Assembly (NCBI GenBank): GCA_003254925.1 | Contig: QANZ01049388.1 | Location: 9,806-73,805 of the forward strand | DNA from: Chamaecrista fasciculata | Taxonomy: Eukaryota; Streptophyta; Magnoliopsida; Fabales; Fabaceae | Reading direction: 5' to 3' | Length of the DNA: 64,000 nt | Shown: positions 11,997 through 23,649 of the stretch, piece by piece | Position numbering within the stretch: the stretch's first letter is position 1 | Layout of the letters: each line of letters starts with the position of its first letter | The notes under the pieces: generated by a model | What the model was told of the DNA's origin: nothing | The model's database searches: none | What the model saw: the letters and a program-made list of their open reading frames with translations, nothing else | Position numbers and translations under genes: made by a program

Positions 11997-13381
11997 GGCC
12001 CAGTTCGTTTCCGTTTTGATTATAATCTGTTTTGATTATAATCAAAATAAACACGTTCGTTTACGTTTTTTTCCTGATTCAATTATAATCATGATTCTTA
12101 AATAATCAAACACACTCAATTACATTTATACCCCTATACATAAACCTATAATTACCTATACTCTAATACATTCATTCTCCAATCACAAAGGGCAAAATGG
12201 TCTTTTACCTCAATATTGGACCATTTTGGAAATACTCATTCTTGTGTTGGGCTAAATTGTTATTTTGTCCAAATAATTTAGGATTGAAATTCATATTTTA
12301 GCCATTGTTTTTCTTCTTCCTCCCCACTGTTCTCTCTCGCTTCCATTGTCTCTGCAAATCACTCTCGCTTCCACTGTTCTCTCTCGCTTCCATTTTCTTC
12401 TTCCTCCACCGTCACTCTCGCCGGCGCTCCGCCCTTTTCTCGAGCAAATGAAAATGCCGCAGACCAGTGAAAACATTAAGACTGCCGTCCTTAATAACAA
12501 TGGAGATTTCTTTGGAGACTTTATAACAAGAACATCCTGCGAAAAACGAACAACGTTTGAGGACATGGTAATACGAAAGACAAGGACAAGTTAAAAGAAA
12601 AAGGAACATGGTAAGGAAGGGCATCAAATGTGTGGAGAGAAAAAAAAATTCCAAAACCACAAGAAAAAGAAAGGAAAGAAAGTTGGGAAAATCGATTTTT
12701 GAAAAATCTAATCCAGAATCAAGACCTCAAAGGCAGATATCTAGTCGGTCAGGTTATATAAATGCGTCAAGTTCATCTGCAAGACGAGAGAGAGGGAGAG
12801 TGACGAGAGATGCAACACGAGAGAGAGGGAGAGTGACGAGAGATGAGAGAGGGAGAGTGACAATAAGCTTAATTGGATAATTTTTTCGGGTCCGAATGAT
12901 GTTGTAACATTCTCTCTCATCTGATGCGAATCGGTGCACCGATTTGCTTCTCTGGTGCACCGAATAATCACACTGAAAGACAATTTAATCCTCGTTGGTG
13001 CATCGTTTCGTAGGCAAAAAATGAAACGGTGCACCGATTCGGAAAAACATCCCCAACCAACTCACAAAAATAATCAAGATTTCACGTTTTTCAAGGCAAA
13101 CAGTAACATTTTTGTTTTTTTTCACAACAACAATCACATCCAAACACACTTTTATTATAATCAAATCACACCTTACTTTTTCTAACTTTTTCTTCCATTT
13201 ATACCCCTATACAATTTATCAATTTCCTTACTTTTTATCCACCTACCACAATCATTACATACCCATTTTAATAATTTCACACAAATAATCAACAATCATC
13301 CAAACACCACTACAAAAATAAACAAATTTGATTATAATCAAAACATGATTATAATCAAACAACAGCAAAAAGTGTGTTTGC
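11997..13381. mobile_element. PIF/Harbinger-like non-autonomous element, TAA target duplication
   Basis: TAA (11994-11996) precedes GGCCCAGTTCGTTT, and GTGTGTTTGC is followed by TAA (13382-13384). Both ends contain TTTTGATTATAATCAAA-type subterminal repeats. Blocks near the right end (CATTTATACCCCTATACAA, CACAATCATTACATACCC, CATCCAAACACCACTAC) recur in the element at 27114-29040, and left-end blocks (ACCTATAATTACCTA) recur there and at 53150-53513. The interior includes a GAGAGAGGGAGAGTGACGAGA tandem repeat near 12785-12860 and no transposase. Confidence 0.55.
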
Positions 13382-13384
13382 TAA

Positions 13385-14166
13385 AAAACTTTACAAAACT
13401 CGACCTTCAAAGTTGTCTTGCTTCATTAGAAGTTAATAATTTCATACAAATATTTCAACATTGTTTAGTCATGTATACTGTATAGTATTATAATTAAATA
13501 TTTTTTCAGGCCAAATATATATATATATATATTTAAACACAAATTTTTACCCAATTCAAAGTATTTACAACACATTCTTTTAATTTCATATAATATTTCC
13601 ATCAATGGAAGGTTGATTTTCTATAAACCTGTCAAACACCAAACTAAAATTTCTTCTCAGTTCATTTTATGTTCTTAATTCTTACCAATTTAATGCAAAA
13701 TTGGAAAAGATGAGTATACCTTGCAAGGCACTTTCTTGACAACATAAACATTATTTTGAAATCGATGGGTCAATTTATCTATACAAATGAATTAGTTCAT
13801 AGCTAGTCAATATTTTTCATAATTATATGTTATATATGAAGTAGAAATACGTGACACTTCAAGTATAAATTACGACTGAAATTATATTTTAAAACAAAAT
13901 TATTAAGATGAGTCCTCTCATATTATTTTATGGGAAAAACTTATTAGATACATTACTTAGCTGCTTGTATAACATATCATTTGGTTTATAATTGGTTATC
14001 CTTGCCGATGTCGAAATCCACCACGCGAAACTTGTTGATGGCATTTTTTGGTCTTCGAATGCAAAACGTAAAGAAGAGCAAATTTTAAAAGAAGAAGAAG
14101 AAGCAAGAGAGTAGAGAAGAGCAAGAGACATATAAAAGCTAGCTGTTGAAGTTTGAGAGCCCAAGG
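13385..14166. other. Intergenic DNA; possible short non-coding transcript from the 14.2 kb promoter
   Basis: If the promoter at 14167-14210 is used, transcription would run leftward across about 14140-13930. That segment holds a TTC/AAG trinucleotide run and a 78-residue frame (13928-14164, minus) rich in Ser that resembles no family I know. The rest has an AT microsatellite near 13515-13533 and nothing else. Confidence 0.3.
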
Positions 14167-14210
14167 CCTTATATAGTGCTTTACTATTAGCTAACTGCCC
14201 GATGTGGGAC
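14167..14210 (-). promoter_or_regulatory. snRNA-type promoter: USE box plus TATA box
   Basis: On the minus strand GTCCCACATCG (14200-14210) matches the plant snRNA upstream sequence element RTCCCACATCG. It is followed 24 bases later by TATATAAGG (14167-14175). A centre-to-centre spacing of about 34 bases is that of Pol II-type plant snRNA genes. The expected transcribed region downstream does not resemble U1, U2, U4 or U5, so the product is unknown. Similar box pairs also occur in plant LTRs, so this could be a fossil promoter. Confidence 0.45.
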
Positions 14211-14215
14211 TCGTA

Positions 14216-15968
14216 TCATTAACAGTGTTATACATAAGTTGATGATGTGGATTAATAAACCAGCTGGCATGTTTTAAATGGGGAACCGGATAGCAAACAT
14301 CTAAGTAACCGTATATAAGTTCTTCCCTTATTTTATTTGGTCACTTGGTAAAATTGACAGTAGTTGGTACTTAGTTGACAGAACAAAAAACAGAGCCGAA
14401 CCGAAGGGTAGCCGTACGCAAGATATAACAATATTTCGGTTAATGCTTCTAATTTATTTATTGAAGAGTGAGATAATATGATAGTAGGGCTGCATTTTGC
14501 ATGTTTTTTCTTTATCCATTCAGAGACCCAAGAATCAATCAGTAACCTCACTAACTAGTGAGCTACAGGATAACTGTTTAAAATAGGACAAGTAAGTATA
14601 CCATTTTAAAGTAATAAATATCACATATGAGCCATTTTGAGAATATTTTTAAAAAATAGTTTCTTTTTTGTTCACTTTCTCATTATAATTTTTAAAAAAC
14701 AGAATTCACATTAAAAGCTAGGCAACTAACTTAACAAACACACACTGTAACTCTTCAATGTATGGATGAAATAAGTAATCCAAAGTGAATTGTACTTTTT
14801 TAACATATCAAGATGTTAGGAATATTGTATTCCAATTGTCATTCTTACTCACTCAAGCTGTTTCATCGTGAACGAAAGAAGAGTGCGGGACAAACCTTAT
14901 CAACACAGTTGAGATTAAATAAAGATTAATTGTGTAGCACCCCATTAATAAATCAGACCAAACAGAAATGACAAGTGCGAAATGCATAACTGTGACATAC
15001 AATATATGCCAAAGAATTTGCTAGTTAGGTTAGAAATAAGAACACGGCACATCCAAATAAAACTGCCTGCCATTACTTTGAAGAATAAAAAATTATTGAA
15101 TTACACCAACCCCAACAACCCACACACACATTTCCTTCAATTTCTAACTTGAAATGCTACATATGGCCTTCAATTGTGGAGTTTAGGGCTTGGGTGGTGA
15201 GTCCACCAATTTCTCTATTTGTGTATTTCTGTTGTGTTGTCTGTTTCATACAGCTTAGCAGCTACACCCATTACGTTCATTAGGAAAACTGGTATTTAGT
15301 ACTTACAACATTCTTAGTCCACCTTCTCAATTATAGATGATCAAAATAATAATAGTGATCATGATTTTTTCGTGTCTCTTCTCCAAGCATTATTTGACTG
15401 TGCGCATAGCTGGATATGGGGCATGGAGCTTTAAATTCCTACCAGACTTAAATAATTAACTCAACTTTCTGATAATTAAAATCTCAAATTTTTGCTTCAG
15501 TCATGATTTCCACTTTTTCCCCCTCCGCTTACAAAATAGATTAAGGCATGATGCATTATTATGCTTCATCAATTAATACCCAACTTATTTTAAAATACTA
15601 ACTTTGGAACTCTTTAACATCACTTCAATACGAATTTTACCACCGCACACAATTTTCTGATTTTGTAATGATTAAAGCAAGCTTCAAATTGTCAACGAGA
15701 CTTGACTTATCTAAAAATAAAAACTGATAAAGGAACTCAACATCTATGATCTACTTTGTAAAAGATGAAAGCCTTTGAATATAACTCCACAATACACTAT
15801 CCGAGTGTTATCAGTGCAAAACGAATTACTTGAACAGTTGAACCATTTTTGTCATTAGGTTCTATTTCTAGAGCACAACACTAATAATTCATGTAGTCTT
15901 AAGAGTGAATACTATAATAAATAAATAAAAATATGCATAAAATTATTTTTCCAATATAATTTTAATTA
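14216..15968. other. Intergenic DNA, nothing recognised
   Basis: AT-rich sequence with only short, low-complexity frames. No repeats with readable ends were found. Confidence 0.5.
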
Positions 15969-16557
15969 GGCAAAACACCCTTTCGTACCCCTAACGTTTG
16001 CGGTGATTTTCAGTTATGCCCCTAACGTTTCATTTGTGTCAGTTGTGCCCCCAATGTGAAACGTTAGTTTCAATTATGCCCCCAATTTCAATCATCAACA
16101 AAAAAAAACACCATTTTCGCACGATTTGAGCTCGATTTTGATCAGATTTCATATGGGTTTTAATTTTCGGACATCACAAACTTGGTTCATTGGATCAATT
16201 TCAAAGATTAAACTCAAAATAGCCCCAAATCTGAAGAAAATCAGACCCGATGAACCCCAAAAAGGACCAAAACGAAATACAACAAAACGAAGCATTTTTC
16301 TCAAAATTTTCATGTGCAAAATGATCCTTAGGAGCCGAAAATGAGTATCCATAAACTCATTTATCAAAACAAACTGAAATGAAACTGAAATGAACACAGA
16401 TCGAAGCTCAAAAATTTCGAAAAACGGTACACTAACGAGGGTAGGGGCATAATTGAAACTAACATTTCACATTGGGGGCACAACTGACACAAATGAAACG
16501 ATAGGTACATAACTGAAAATCACCACAAACGTTAGGGAGACGAAAGGGTGTTTTGCG
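15969..16557. mobile_element. Foldback MULE-like element, family 2 ('cccctaacgttt'), copy 1
   Basis: Ends are GGCAAAACACCCTTTCGT (left) and CGCAAAACACCCTTTCGT (right complement). Arms of about 130 bp pair throughout, with units such as CAGTTATGCCCCTAACGTTT and CAGTTGTGCCCCCAATGTGA. Flanks TTTTAATTA and GTTTATTTA agree at 7 of 9 positions, consistent with a decayed 9-bp duplication. The loop (about 16100-16420) is unrelated sequence with no recognised gene. A relative lies at 26193-26855. Confidence 0.6.
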
Positions 16558-17021
16558 GTTTATTTAATTGATTGCGTTTAAAACCAAATGAATATTTTGA
16601 TAGCATTTTATTAGATAATATTAAAATTCAAATAAAACTAAATAAAAAATAATATAACAAAATATATACACTCATAAAACTAGCATGTGTTAGTTTATTG
16701 GAGTGCCAATTGTTGACATTAGAATATGATGTAACTCCAGTAAACTCCTCACTAAAAAGCAAACATCAACTACAGTCATCTGATAAAAATGATAAAAAGA
16801 AAAAATAAACTTAGTTAACTCAACAAGTGAAGTATGTCATAACTTACAATATAAAATATATTATATTGTTGGACTAAAGACTTATTCACATAAGCATCAT
16901 TATCCTTGAAAAATAATTCAGAACTTGCAAATTGAAACTTTAGAACACTACAAAATGGCGTACAAATCATCTGTACCATCCTCAATATTTTCATTCTAAT
17001 CCCAATTTTTCTGTCATTCCT

Positions 17022-20000
17022 TTACTCCAAAGTAGGAATTGTACCACCAGCAGCTTGGATTTCTTGCTGAAGCTGAATAATCAAACACAAGAAATAATGT
17101 TATAATACTATTAGATACAATACAAACAAAAATATCACAAATAAATTTTCTCTTAAGAACTCTGAACAAGATATTACACTTACCCTGAATAAATACTGTA
17201 GGTTGTTCTTTAATAAACCATATTCATGTCGCAATTGGTGCAGACATCTCTTACACCTGCACAATACTCTCTTTAATAAAGTGTAACACGTATCATACAC
17301 TTAAACTTTAACATAAACATATTCTTTTTTATGTCCAAACTATTATCTATAATCTATTAGCTAAGAAGCTCTTCAAGATTTACACCTGCACAATACTCTC
17401 TTTAATAAAGTGTAACACGTATCATACACTTAAACTTTAACATAAACATATTCTTTTTTATGTCCAAACTATTATCTATAATCTATTAGCTAAGAAGCTC
17501 TTCAAGATTTACACCTATATTTAAGAACATCATCTAATTAGGATTCCAACTAACAAAATATTTCCAATAAAGGAAATCAAACCAGTTTTATCTCGTCCCA
17601 TCAAAACTCAAGTTGCAAAAAGTTGAGAACTATATATTTATGTCTAAATCCAAAGGTATTATTGCCTATTATTCCACCATTTCCAACATATGCCAGGAGA
17701 AGTAAACCCAATCAATTGATGTTGGTTTCTGAAGATTTTTTTTTTTTAAAAAAAAAGCAAGCTACGAAGGGTCAAATTGTCATAATAAGTTCCAAAAATA
17801 TGAGATAAAAATCTTTAATGCATTACTAAAGTTGAAATGGAATTAAAGAGAATACCTTTTTTTACAATTAATCAAATAAATCCAATAGTTAAACATGGGT
17901 AGAGAGAAAAAAGATCTAGTAATCGCATCTCTATCAAAATATCATCATGAAAGAAAGTTTGTATCAATTTTATATTTTTACTAGTTCATGTGACAATTAT
18001 AATAAATATAGGTTGATCTAGAGTCAAGACTAGACCATGGCTACCTAATCAAAGCTAAAATCAGCCTCTGAAAAGCAAAGTGTGTAAGATAATCCATGTA
18101 TTTGAAAAAAGAATAAATGATGTCAACAATCAATAATATGAATGTTTCATAAAAAAAAAATGCATGCTACTGATCAGATGTATATCGAGTGTTCCACAAA
18201 AAATATAGATTCAAGAAATTGTGAAAATTAGATAAACTTGAAAATAACACTACTATCCACACCAAGTTTTATATATTCTATTCAAAGGAGCTTTCCTCTA
18301 GTTCTTGAAGTTTCAGTAATTATATGTACAAGTGTTGTTGACCATCAATACAAAATTTAACAGAAAATATAAGCAAAAGCAATATATATATTACATATAT
18401 CATGTTCAAAGACTTAACAGAACTCACCCATCAAGGTTCTGAGTTTCACAGCAATTTCTGAAAGCTACGCAAATATTTTTAACTCTCGCAGCACCAACAC
18501 TGTTTAGTCATGTATATACATTATATCATAATCAAATATTCAGAGAAAAATATAAGAAAATACTTTAATAACAAAAGAATTTTATGCCAGTTCAAAATAC
18601 ACATATACAATACATTTCTCTTTTTATCATGAAAATAAAAAGATAAATAGGATGGATACCTGGCACTACTTCCCTTGTACTGGTGAACATAAGCATCTAC
18701 TTGTTTGAAATCAACGGATGGTTGTTCCCTAAACAAGTGAAACAGAATATAATCAACATTTTCCTTGATTCCATGCCATGAAATACGAAAAATAAATATT
18801 TATATATTTTTATTAAACTTCCCTTTATTAATATATATAAAAAATACAACCTGCCATCGTCTTATGTTCTAAATATCCCATACTATTATTTTTAAAACAA
18901 ATATACTAAATCAATAATTGATCAAATTCTTAATTAAGATGAATTCTCTAAATTATTTTCTAGGTTTTTTCTTCGGAGTTATTTGTCCCTAAGCATTGTT
19001 TGGTTTATAAAAAAATGAAATATTATATCGGGTAAACCAACAATTCGATCTTTTCAATTTTATTGACTAAAAAGCATAGTGCAAAAAACCGGATCGGTCA
19101 TTGACCCGGTGGAAGGCTCGGGTCACTGGTTCAACCGGTTGAGTCGGTTTACTTAAAAAATACATTTTCAAATATACATATTCATCAAATACACATTAAT
19201 ATCTTACAATAATTTAAATATAAAGTAAAAATTAAACACTTTAGTACCCTTTGGAACTATTTTACAATTTTAACCATAACAAGTTTTGTAAAGTTTACAT
19301 ATTGACCCCAAATTTTTTTTTAAAGTTTTCATTTTAGTCCCTAGATAATATGTATCAAGGAATCAATTTGTAATTTTTTGAAAATTTTTTGAGATCAATA
19401 TGTAATTTTTGCAAAATTTGTCAGGTCAAACCGGTTCACGGTCCACCGGTTGAACCAGTAACTGGCCGGGTCAAATGCATAACGTTATTTTTCTTCTTTA
19501 GACCAGTCTGGTGCCCGGTTCACCGGTTGAATCACCTGGTCCAGTCTGGTTTTTGTGCTATGCTAAAAAGTATAGCTTTTAGATTTTTTTTAATGACGAA
19601 ACTATAAATATTTTCTTATGGACTTATTGGATAATCTTTAAGCCACCTTACTATATTATCTTTTATCCTAACACATCTGTACAAATGTCCGATACCTGTT
19701 GATAAGGTTCGTGGTAAAAATATTGGCCACGTTAGACCTAGATATGATAGACATTAAAAACATGAAAAGGACAAAAAACTAGTCCCGGAAACAGAGTATG
19801 ATTTTATCTTGAGTTTTATGAAATTTTAAATATAAATATTTAATTTTTTAAAATATAAAAATTTATTAATTAGACATTAAATTTCCATGAATTTTCAAAA
19901 AATCTTTTCTAATGTAAAGTCTAAACAATAAATTTTGATGATGAAAAATTTCAATAGAAGGAGAAGATTCTCACAGAGTCACCGTCATGTTCTTGAGTAG

Positions 20001-20449
20001 GTTTTCAGAATCATCAAAGTACATAGTAACAACCTCTATCACAAAATCTGGACTACTCTCATCTTGCAGTTTCTGAAGCTGTGTGAACTGATCGTCCAGA
20101 AATCCCTAATCAGAGGTAACAAAACCAAGTTCAGCAAATCGGAAAAGAATAGGCATCAAAACAAATAAGGATACACAAAAATACGAAAGGGGGAAAACAC
20201 AGATCAAACAGTTAATTAAAACATGAGAAGGTAAATCTTAAGAACAAATTAATCGATATAGCGACTGAGATTCTTGATTCGTAGTCTAAGGGTCGAGGGA
20301 AATATGGAACAGAGAAATCATTTCAGGACACAAAATAATTAAGCAATAATAATAAAGAAAAGAGAATGAAGAGAAAGAAAGAAAAGGACCTCTCGGTACA
20401 AAGCAGTTTGATGCTCGCGTAGCTTCCTCTGCAAATGAATAACGTCCAT
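17022..20449 (-). CDS. AHP: Histidine-containing phosphotransfer protein (AHP type), six exons
   Basis: Coding exons on the minus strand: 20449-20390, 20105-19975, 18728-18660, 18499-18428, 17256-17184 and 17072-17022, with GT-AG introns. They give 151 residues, close to the ~154 of Arabidopsis AHPs. The phospho-acceptor is His79 in [11 protein letters not shown], matching the family's HQxKGSSxS motif, with the conserved Lys at 82. The family core [18 protein letters not shown] and the tail [10 protein letters not shown] are intact. AHPs carry phosphate from cytokinin receptor kinases to nuclear response regulators. It is a complete and probably functional member, nearest the AHP1/2/3/5 group rather than the His-less AHP6. 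Intron 2 hosts a hAT element, intron 4 begins with a duplicated acceptor (see the 129-bp repeat), and another hAT lies just upstream. Confidence 0.94.
17251..17508. repeat. Perfect 129-bp tandem duplication spanning an AHP splice acceptor
   Basis: Unit 1 (17251-17379) and unit 2 (17380-17508) appear identical, followed by an 8-base start of a third (TTACACCT at 17509). On the minus strand each unit starts with the GCAG/GTGTAA junction at which AHP exon 5 begins, so the intron carries a second, distal copy of the acceptor. Use of the distal acceptor would add 129 bases containing an in-frame TAG. Confidence 0.9.
19075..19562. mobile_element. hAT-type element with CCGGTT-rich ends, copy 1 (AHP intron 2)
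   Basis: Inverted ends are CATAGTGCAAAAAACC (left) and CATAGCACAAAAACC (right complement). A perfect 8-bp direct repeat CTAAAAAG flanks it at 19067-19074 and 19563-19570, the hAT hallmark. Both subterminal regions are dense in CCGGTT/AACCGG repeats, likely transposase-binding sites. At 488 bp it is non-coding. It sits inside intron 2 of the AHP gene. Confidence 0.8.
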
Positions 20450-20678
20450 AGATGAGAATTGAGATAGATCAGTCGTCGCTTTGTATGATTTAGGTCAGAT
20501 CTCAGCTGGGTTGCTGAGGGGAATATAGCTTGAAATTGAAAAGATGGGTTTTGACTTGAGAATTGAAAGTCGGTGAAATTGACGAAAACACCCCTGTCGG
20601 CCTTTCCCTTTCTCTCGACCTCTCTCTCTATCTCGATTCACTTTCCCCTACAAGTTCCCTTCTCTCACTAGATATGTG

Positions 20679-20686
20679 CTTATATA
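20679..20686 (-). promoter_or_regulatory. TATA-like box upstream of the AHP gene
   Basis: The minus strand reads TATATAAG, 230 bases before the AHP start codon. A leader of about 200 bases rich in GA/CT would follow, as is common in plants. These eight bases are also the left target duplication of the hAT element at 20687, so sequence upstream of this box has been pushed about 2 kb away. Confidence 0.4.
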
Positions 20687-22714
20687 CATAGTAAGAAAAA
20701 CCGGCCCGGATCAGCCCGGAAACCGGCGAACCAGACAGTAGACTGGGCCGGTTGTGTTATTCAGACCGGAAGGTAAAAACCCGAGTTGACCCGGCGAGTC
20801 TAAAAAGATCGCCTAACCCGTCGTGAGCCACTCACCCGATTTAATGGAGAAACTGAGCCGAGAAGGAGAACATCGCCTAACTGTTGGGAATTAATAATAA
20901 TAATAATATTATATTATTATTAGAAGTATGAATTGTTTCATTAGATTTGAATTTTAGAGATTTAGTTTAGTTTTGAATTAGTCATATATATGAGTTAACT
21001 AGTGGGTACATGATTTTGAATGAAGCAAAATCATGAGAAAAAAGAAAAAAAAAAAAAAAAAANNNNTCCTAACAGTGGTATCAGATCTTTAGATCCTAAG
21101 AGCTTGTGAGGTAGGGTAGAGTAGTACATCTCTCAAATATTGAGATGATGTTGCTACAAAGAATTTTGCTAGTGGGAGGATCGAATCCTCGCCATTACAT
21201 TAGAAATTTGAAATTTGTGTTGGATAATTGTCAGAGCTTGGTGAAAGAATTGGTTCGAAGAAGATGAGCAAGTGAACGTTGCACAAGAAGGGAGAAAAGA
21301 AGAAGTGGATGGTTTGTGAGAAGCTTACAAAATTTGATGTTTTTGGAGGGATGGTGCTCCAAATAGGTTAATGATGACAAAGTGCATCATTGAAGCTTCA
21401 AACAAATGATCCAGGAAAAACTTGGAGATTTATGAATTAAACTGAATTTTCTTGTGAAGAAATTTCAGTTTAAGGGAGGAATTGTTGGGAATTAATAATA
21501 ATAATAATAATATTATATTATTATTGGAAGTATGAATCTGTTTCATCAGATTTGAATTTTAGAGATTTAGTTTAGTTTTGAATTAGTCATATATATGAGT
21601 TAACTAGTGGGTACATGATTTTAGGGATATGTAGTTACTTTATTTTATTTTATTTATTTTTTATTTAATTATGTGTATTTCATCTATAAAAGGAATCTGA
21701 TTTGTACCTATTATTATGGAGCTATGAATGAAGCAAAATCATGAGAAAAAAGAAAAAAAAAGGTTTATGAGAGCTTCCATATTTCTTCTTCCCAAAAAAT
21801 TCCTAACACTAACGTCTTTGTCGACCTTCATCTATTTTCCATTTTCGATTCCAAAGCTTCAGTAAAAAACTAAGATCTGAAAAAATGACAGAGGCTAGAG
21901 AGAAAAAGATGGAAAGCGGCCATAAAGTGAAAAAATGAGAGTGGCGGCATCAGAAATAATAGATAGGAAAGAGAGATCTTGATTTATTAGGTTTAGGGTT
22001 TGATTTTTTTTTTATATATAAACACACATTTTTAATAGAAGCTAACCAATAAAAGTACGCCACAGGCCCATTCAAAGGAGAGCTTTACCTTTAAGTTTGA
22101 AAATTATATATATATTATATATAATATATAATATTTGACAAATATGACATTAAAAGTGTTCATTTTTAATACTATTTTTCATGTATTATTTTTAATTGAA
22201 AAAAACTTTGATACCTTTTTAATATTTGTAGTAAAAGTCTATATATATATATTTAGTATTTATATTACAGATAGATATTTATTTGTAATATTATTTTTAC
22301 TGAAATTGATTATTAAAGTTTTAAAATAAATTATCTTTTATTTAAAACTTATTTTTATCATTTTCTATATTCATAATTATTAAAATTAAAAAAAATAAAT
22401 TATACATAAAAATGTATTATTAGAATACTTCAATCTTATAATTTAATGTTTTATTTTTAAAGTTTAAAAATACCAAAGTTCAAAATTTATTTTGTGTTTT
22501 ACTAATTAACTTCATGTTTAAATTTGAATTATTATGACTTAGTATATGTATTAGAGATTTATTTGGTTAATGTATGTGTAAATATATACATATATTTGTT
22601 ATTTTTTCTATTCAACGGGGTCAACCGAGTTTTTAGTGACCCAGCAGTTAAACCGGTGACCCGACCACCCAAGTCCTTTTTAAGTCAATGTCTGGTATGG
22701 GTTTTCGAACTATG
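20687..22714. mobile_element. hAT-type element with CCGGTT-rich ends, copy 2
   Basis: Ends are CATAGTAAGAAAAACCGG (left) and CATAGTTCGAAAACCC (right complement). Flanking octamers are CTTATATA (20679-20686) and CTTATAAA (22715-22722), 7 of 8 identical. CCGGTT-type repeats lie inside both ends (about 20700-20860 and 22615-22690). The interior contains the TRIM retroelement at 20882-21808, so the hAT is older than that insertion. No transposase frame is seen. Confidence 0.75.
20882..21808 (+). mobile_element. TRIM-type small LTR retroelement, non-autonomous
   Basis: The left LTR is 20882-21074 (it includes a 4-base assembly gap) and the right LTR is 21483-21808. Both start TGTTGGGAATTAATAATAAT and end TCCTAACA. 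A primer-binding site TGGTATCAGATC, of the initiator tRNA-Met kind, follows at 21076, and a purine tract (AAGGGAGGAAT) precedes the right LTR. The perfect 5-bp target duplication CTAAC lies at 20877-20881 and 21809-21813. The interior is only about 400 bp with no gag or pol, so it is a non-coding fossil of the TRIM class. High similarity between the LTRs over shared parts suggests a fairly recent insertion. Confidence 0.85.
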
Positions 22715-22734
22715 CTTATAAATTAGTAGATATA

Positions 22735-23646
22735 GGCTATGTTTAGATTGGAGGGAAGACAAACTAGAGGTTTGGGAACTCTTTTACCTTTTTTTTTGGG
22801 TCAAAGTGCATTTTTGATCCTATAACTTTTCCTTAAGTCTCAATTTGGTTCTATAACAATTTTTGTTGTACTTTTGGTCCCATATCTTTGTAAAAAGTTG
22901 CAGATTTGGTCTAGTATTACTTTTGATCTCATATCTTTTGGTAACGTTACAGAATTGGTCATATATTTTTTCAAAAAGTTTCACCACCAGTCCCACTTGA
23001 TCCAAAAATTTGAGACCAATTATGCACCTGACCCAAAGATATGACACCAATTCTGTAACTTGACTAAAAGATATAAGACTAATTCTGCAACATGGCCCAA
23101 AGATATGGGACCAAAAGTGTAACACTAGACCAAATCTGCAACTTGAGTAAAAGATATAGGACCAAAAGTGCAACAAAAAAAATTATAAAACCAAATTGAC
23201 ACTTTAACAAAAATTATGAGACCAAAAATGCACTTTGGTCTTGAATTAAAGGGGAGAAATTTGAGACATGTTCCCCTTAAATTAGAGGGGAAGATAATGA
23301 AAGGAATATGATAAAAAATGTGTTTTGTACAATTTTTTGAAACATGCTAAAAATAACAAAAGTCAAAAAGAGGCTCTTAGTATTTTAAAAATAAACTTTT
23401 GATATTTTACAACTTTACATAAAAGTAAATTATTTAGTGATGCTAATATCATTATTTAGTAATAATCTAACTTAAAAGCATATAAAAGTTAGCATTATTT
23501 AAGTTAACATAATTTAAATATAAATAAATAATTTTTTTTAATTTTATAAAACAAATATATTTCTTTCTTAAATATAAAAAATTTAAAAATAAAAATAGAA
23601 TTTCATAAATAAAAACAAAAAACATTTTCTTAAATTAAACAAGCCC
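22735..23646. mobile_element. Tourist-like MITE, inverted relative of 25150-25579, with nested foldback
   Basis: Read on the minus strand from 23646, GGGCTTGTTTAATTTAAGAAAATG and the following ~350 bases track the element at 25150-25579 block by block (e.g. TTTAAATTATGTTAACTT). The opposite end appears to be GGCTATGTTTAGATTGG at 22735, the middle being split by the foldback at 22798-23241. A TAA follows the right end; the left target copy is not clear. Confidence 0.45.
22798..23241. mobile_element. Foldback element with 'tttggtccc' arms, copy B
   Basis: Same family and internal order as 10457-10898: left units CACTTTTGATC..., TACTTTTGGTCCCATATCTT and AGTCCCACTTGATCC, with complementary right units such as GGACCAAAAGTGCAAC. 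Ends pair through CAAAGTGCATTTTTG(A/G)TC. It is inserted in a Tourist-like element. Confidence 0.6.
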
Positions 23647-23649
23647 TAA

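Noticed and set aside
12785-12860. Regularly spaced repeats considered as a CRISPR-like array
   Set aside because: Short GA-rich tandem repeats in a plant transposon, with no unique spacers of constant length.
12608-12880. 90-residue plus-strand frame with repeated RERGRVTRD
   Set aside because: The repetition comes from a GA-rich tandem DNA repeat inside a transposon, not from a gene.
13928-14164. 78-residue minus-strand frame downstream of the USE/TATA promoter
   Set aside because: Its start overlaps the expected transcription start, the sequence is Ser/Leu-rich low complexity, and an snRNA-type promoter does not predict a coding transcript.
22820-23176. 118-residue minus-strand frame in foldback copy B
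   Set aside because: The frame arises from the repeated arm units of the element; the same pattern without a conserved frame occurs in the other copies.
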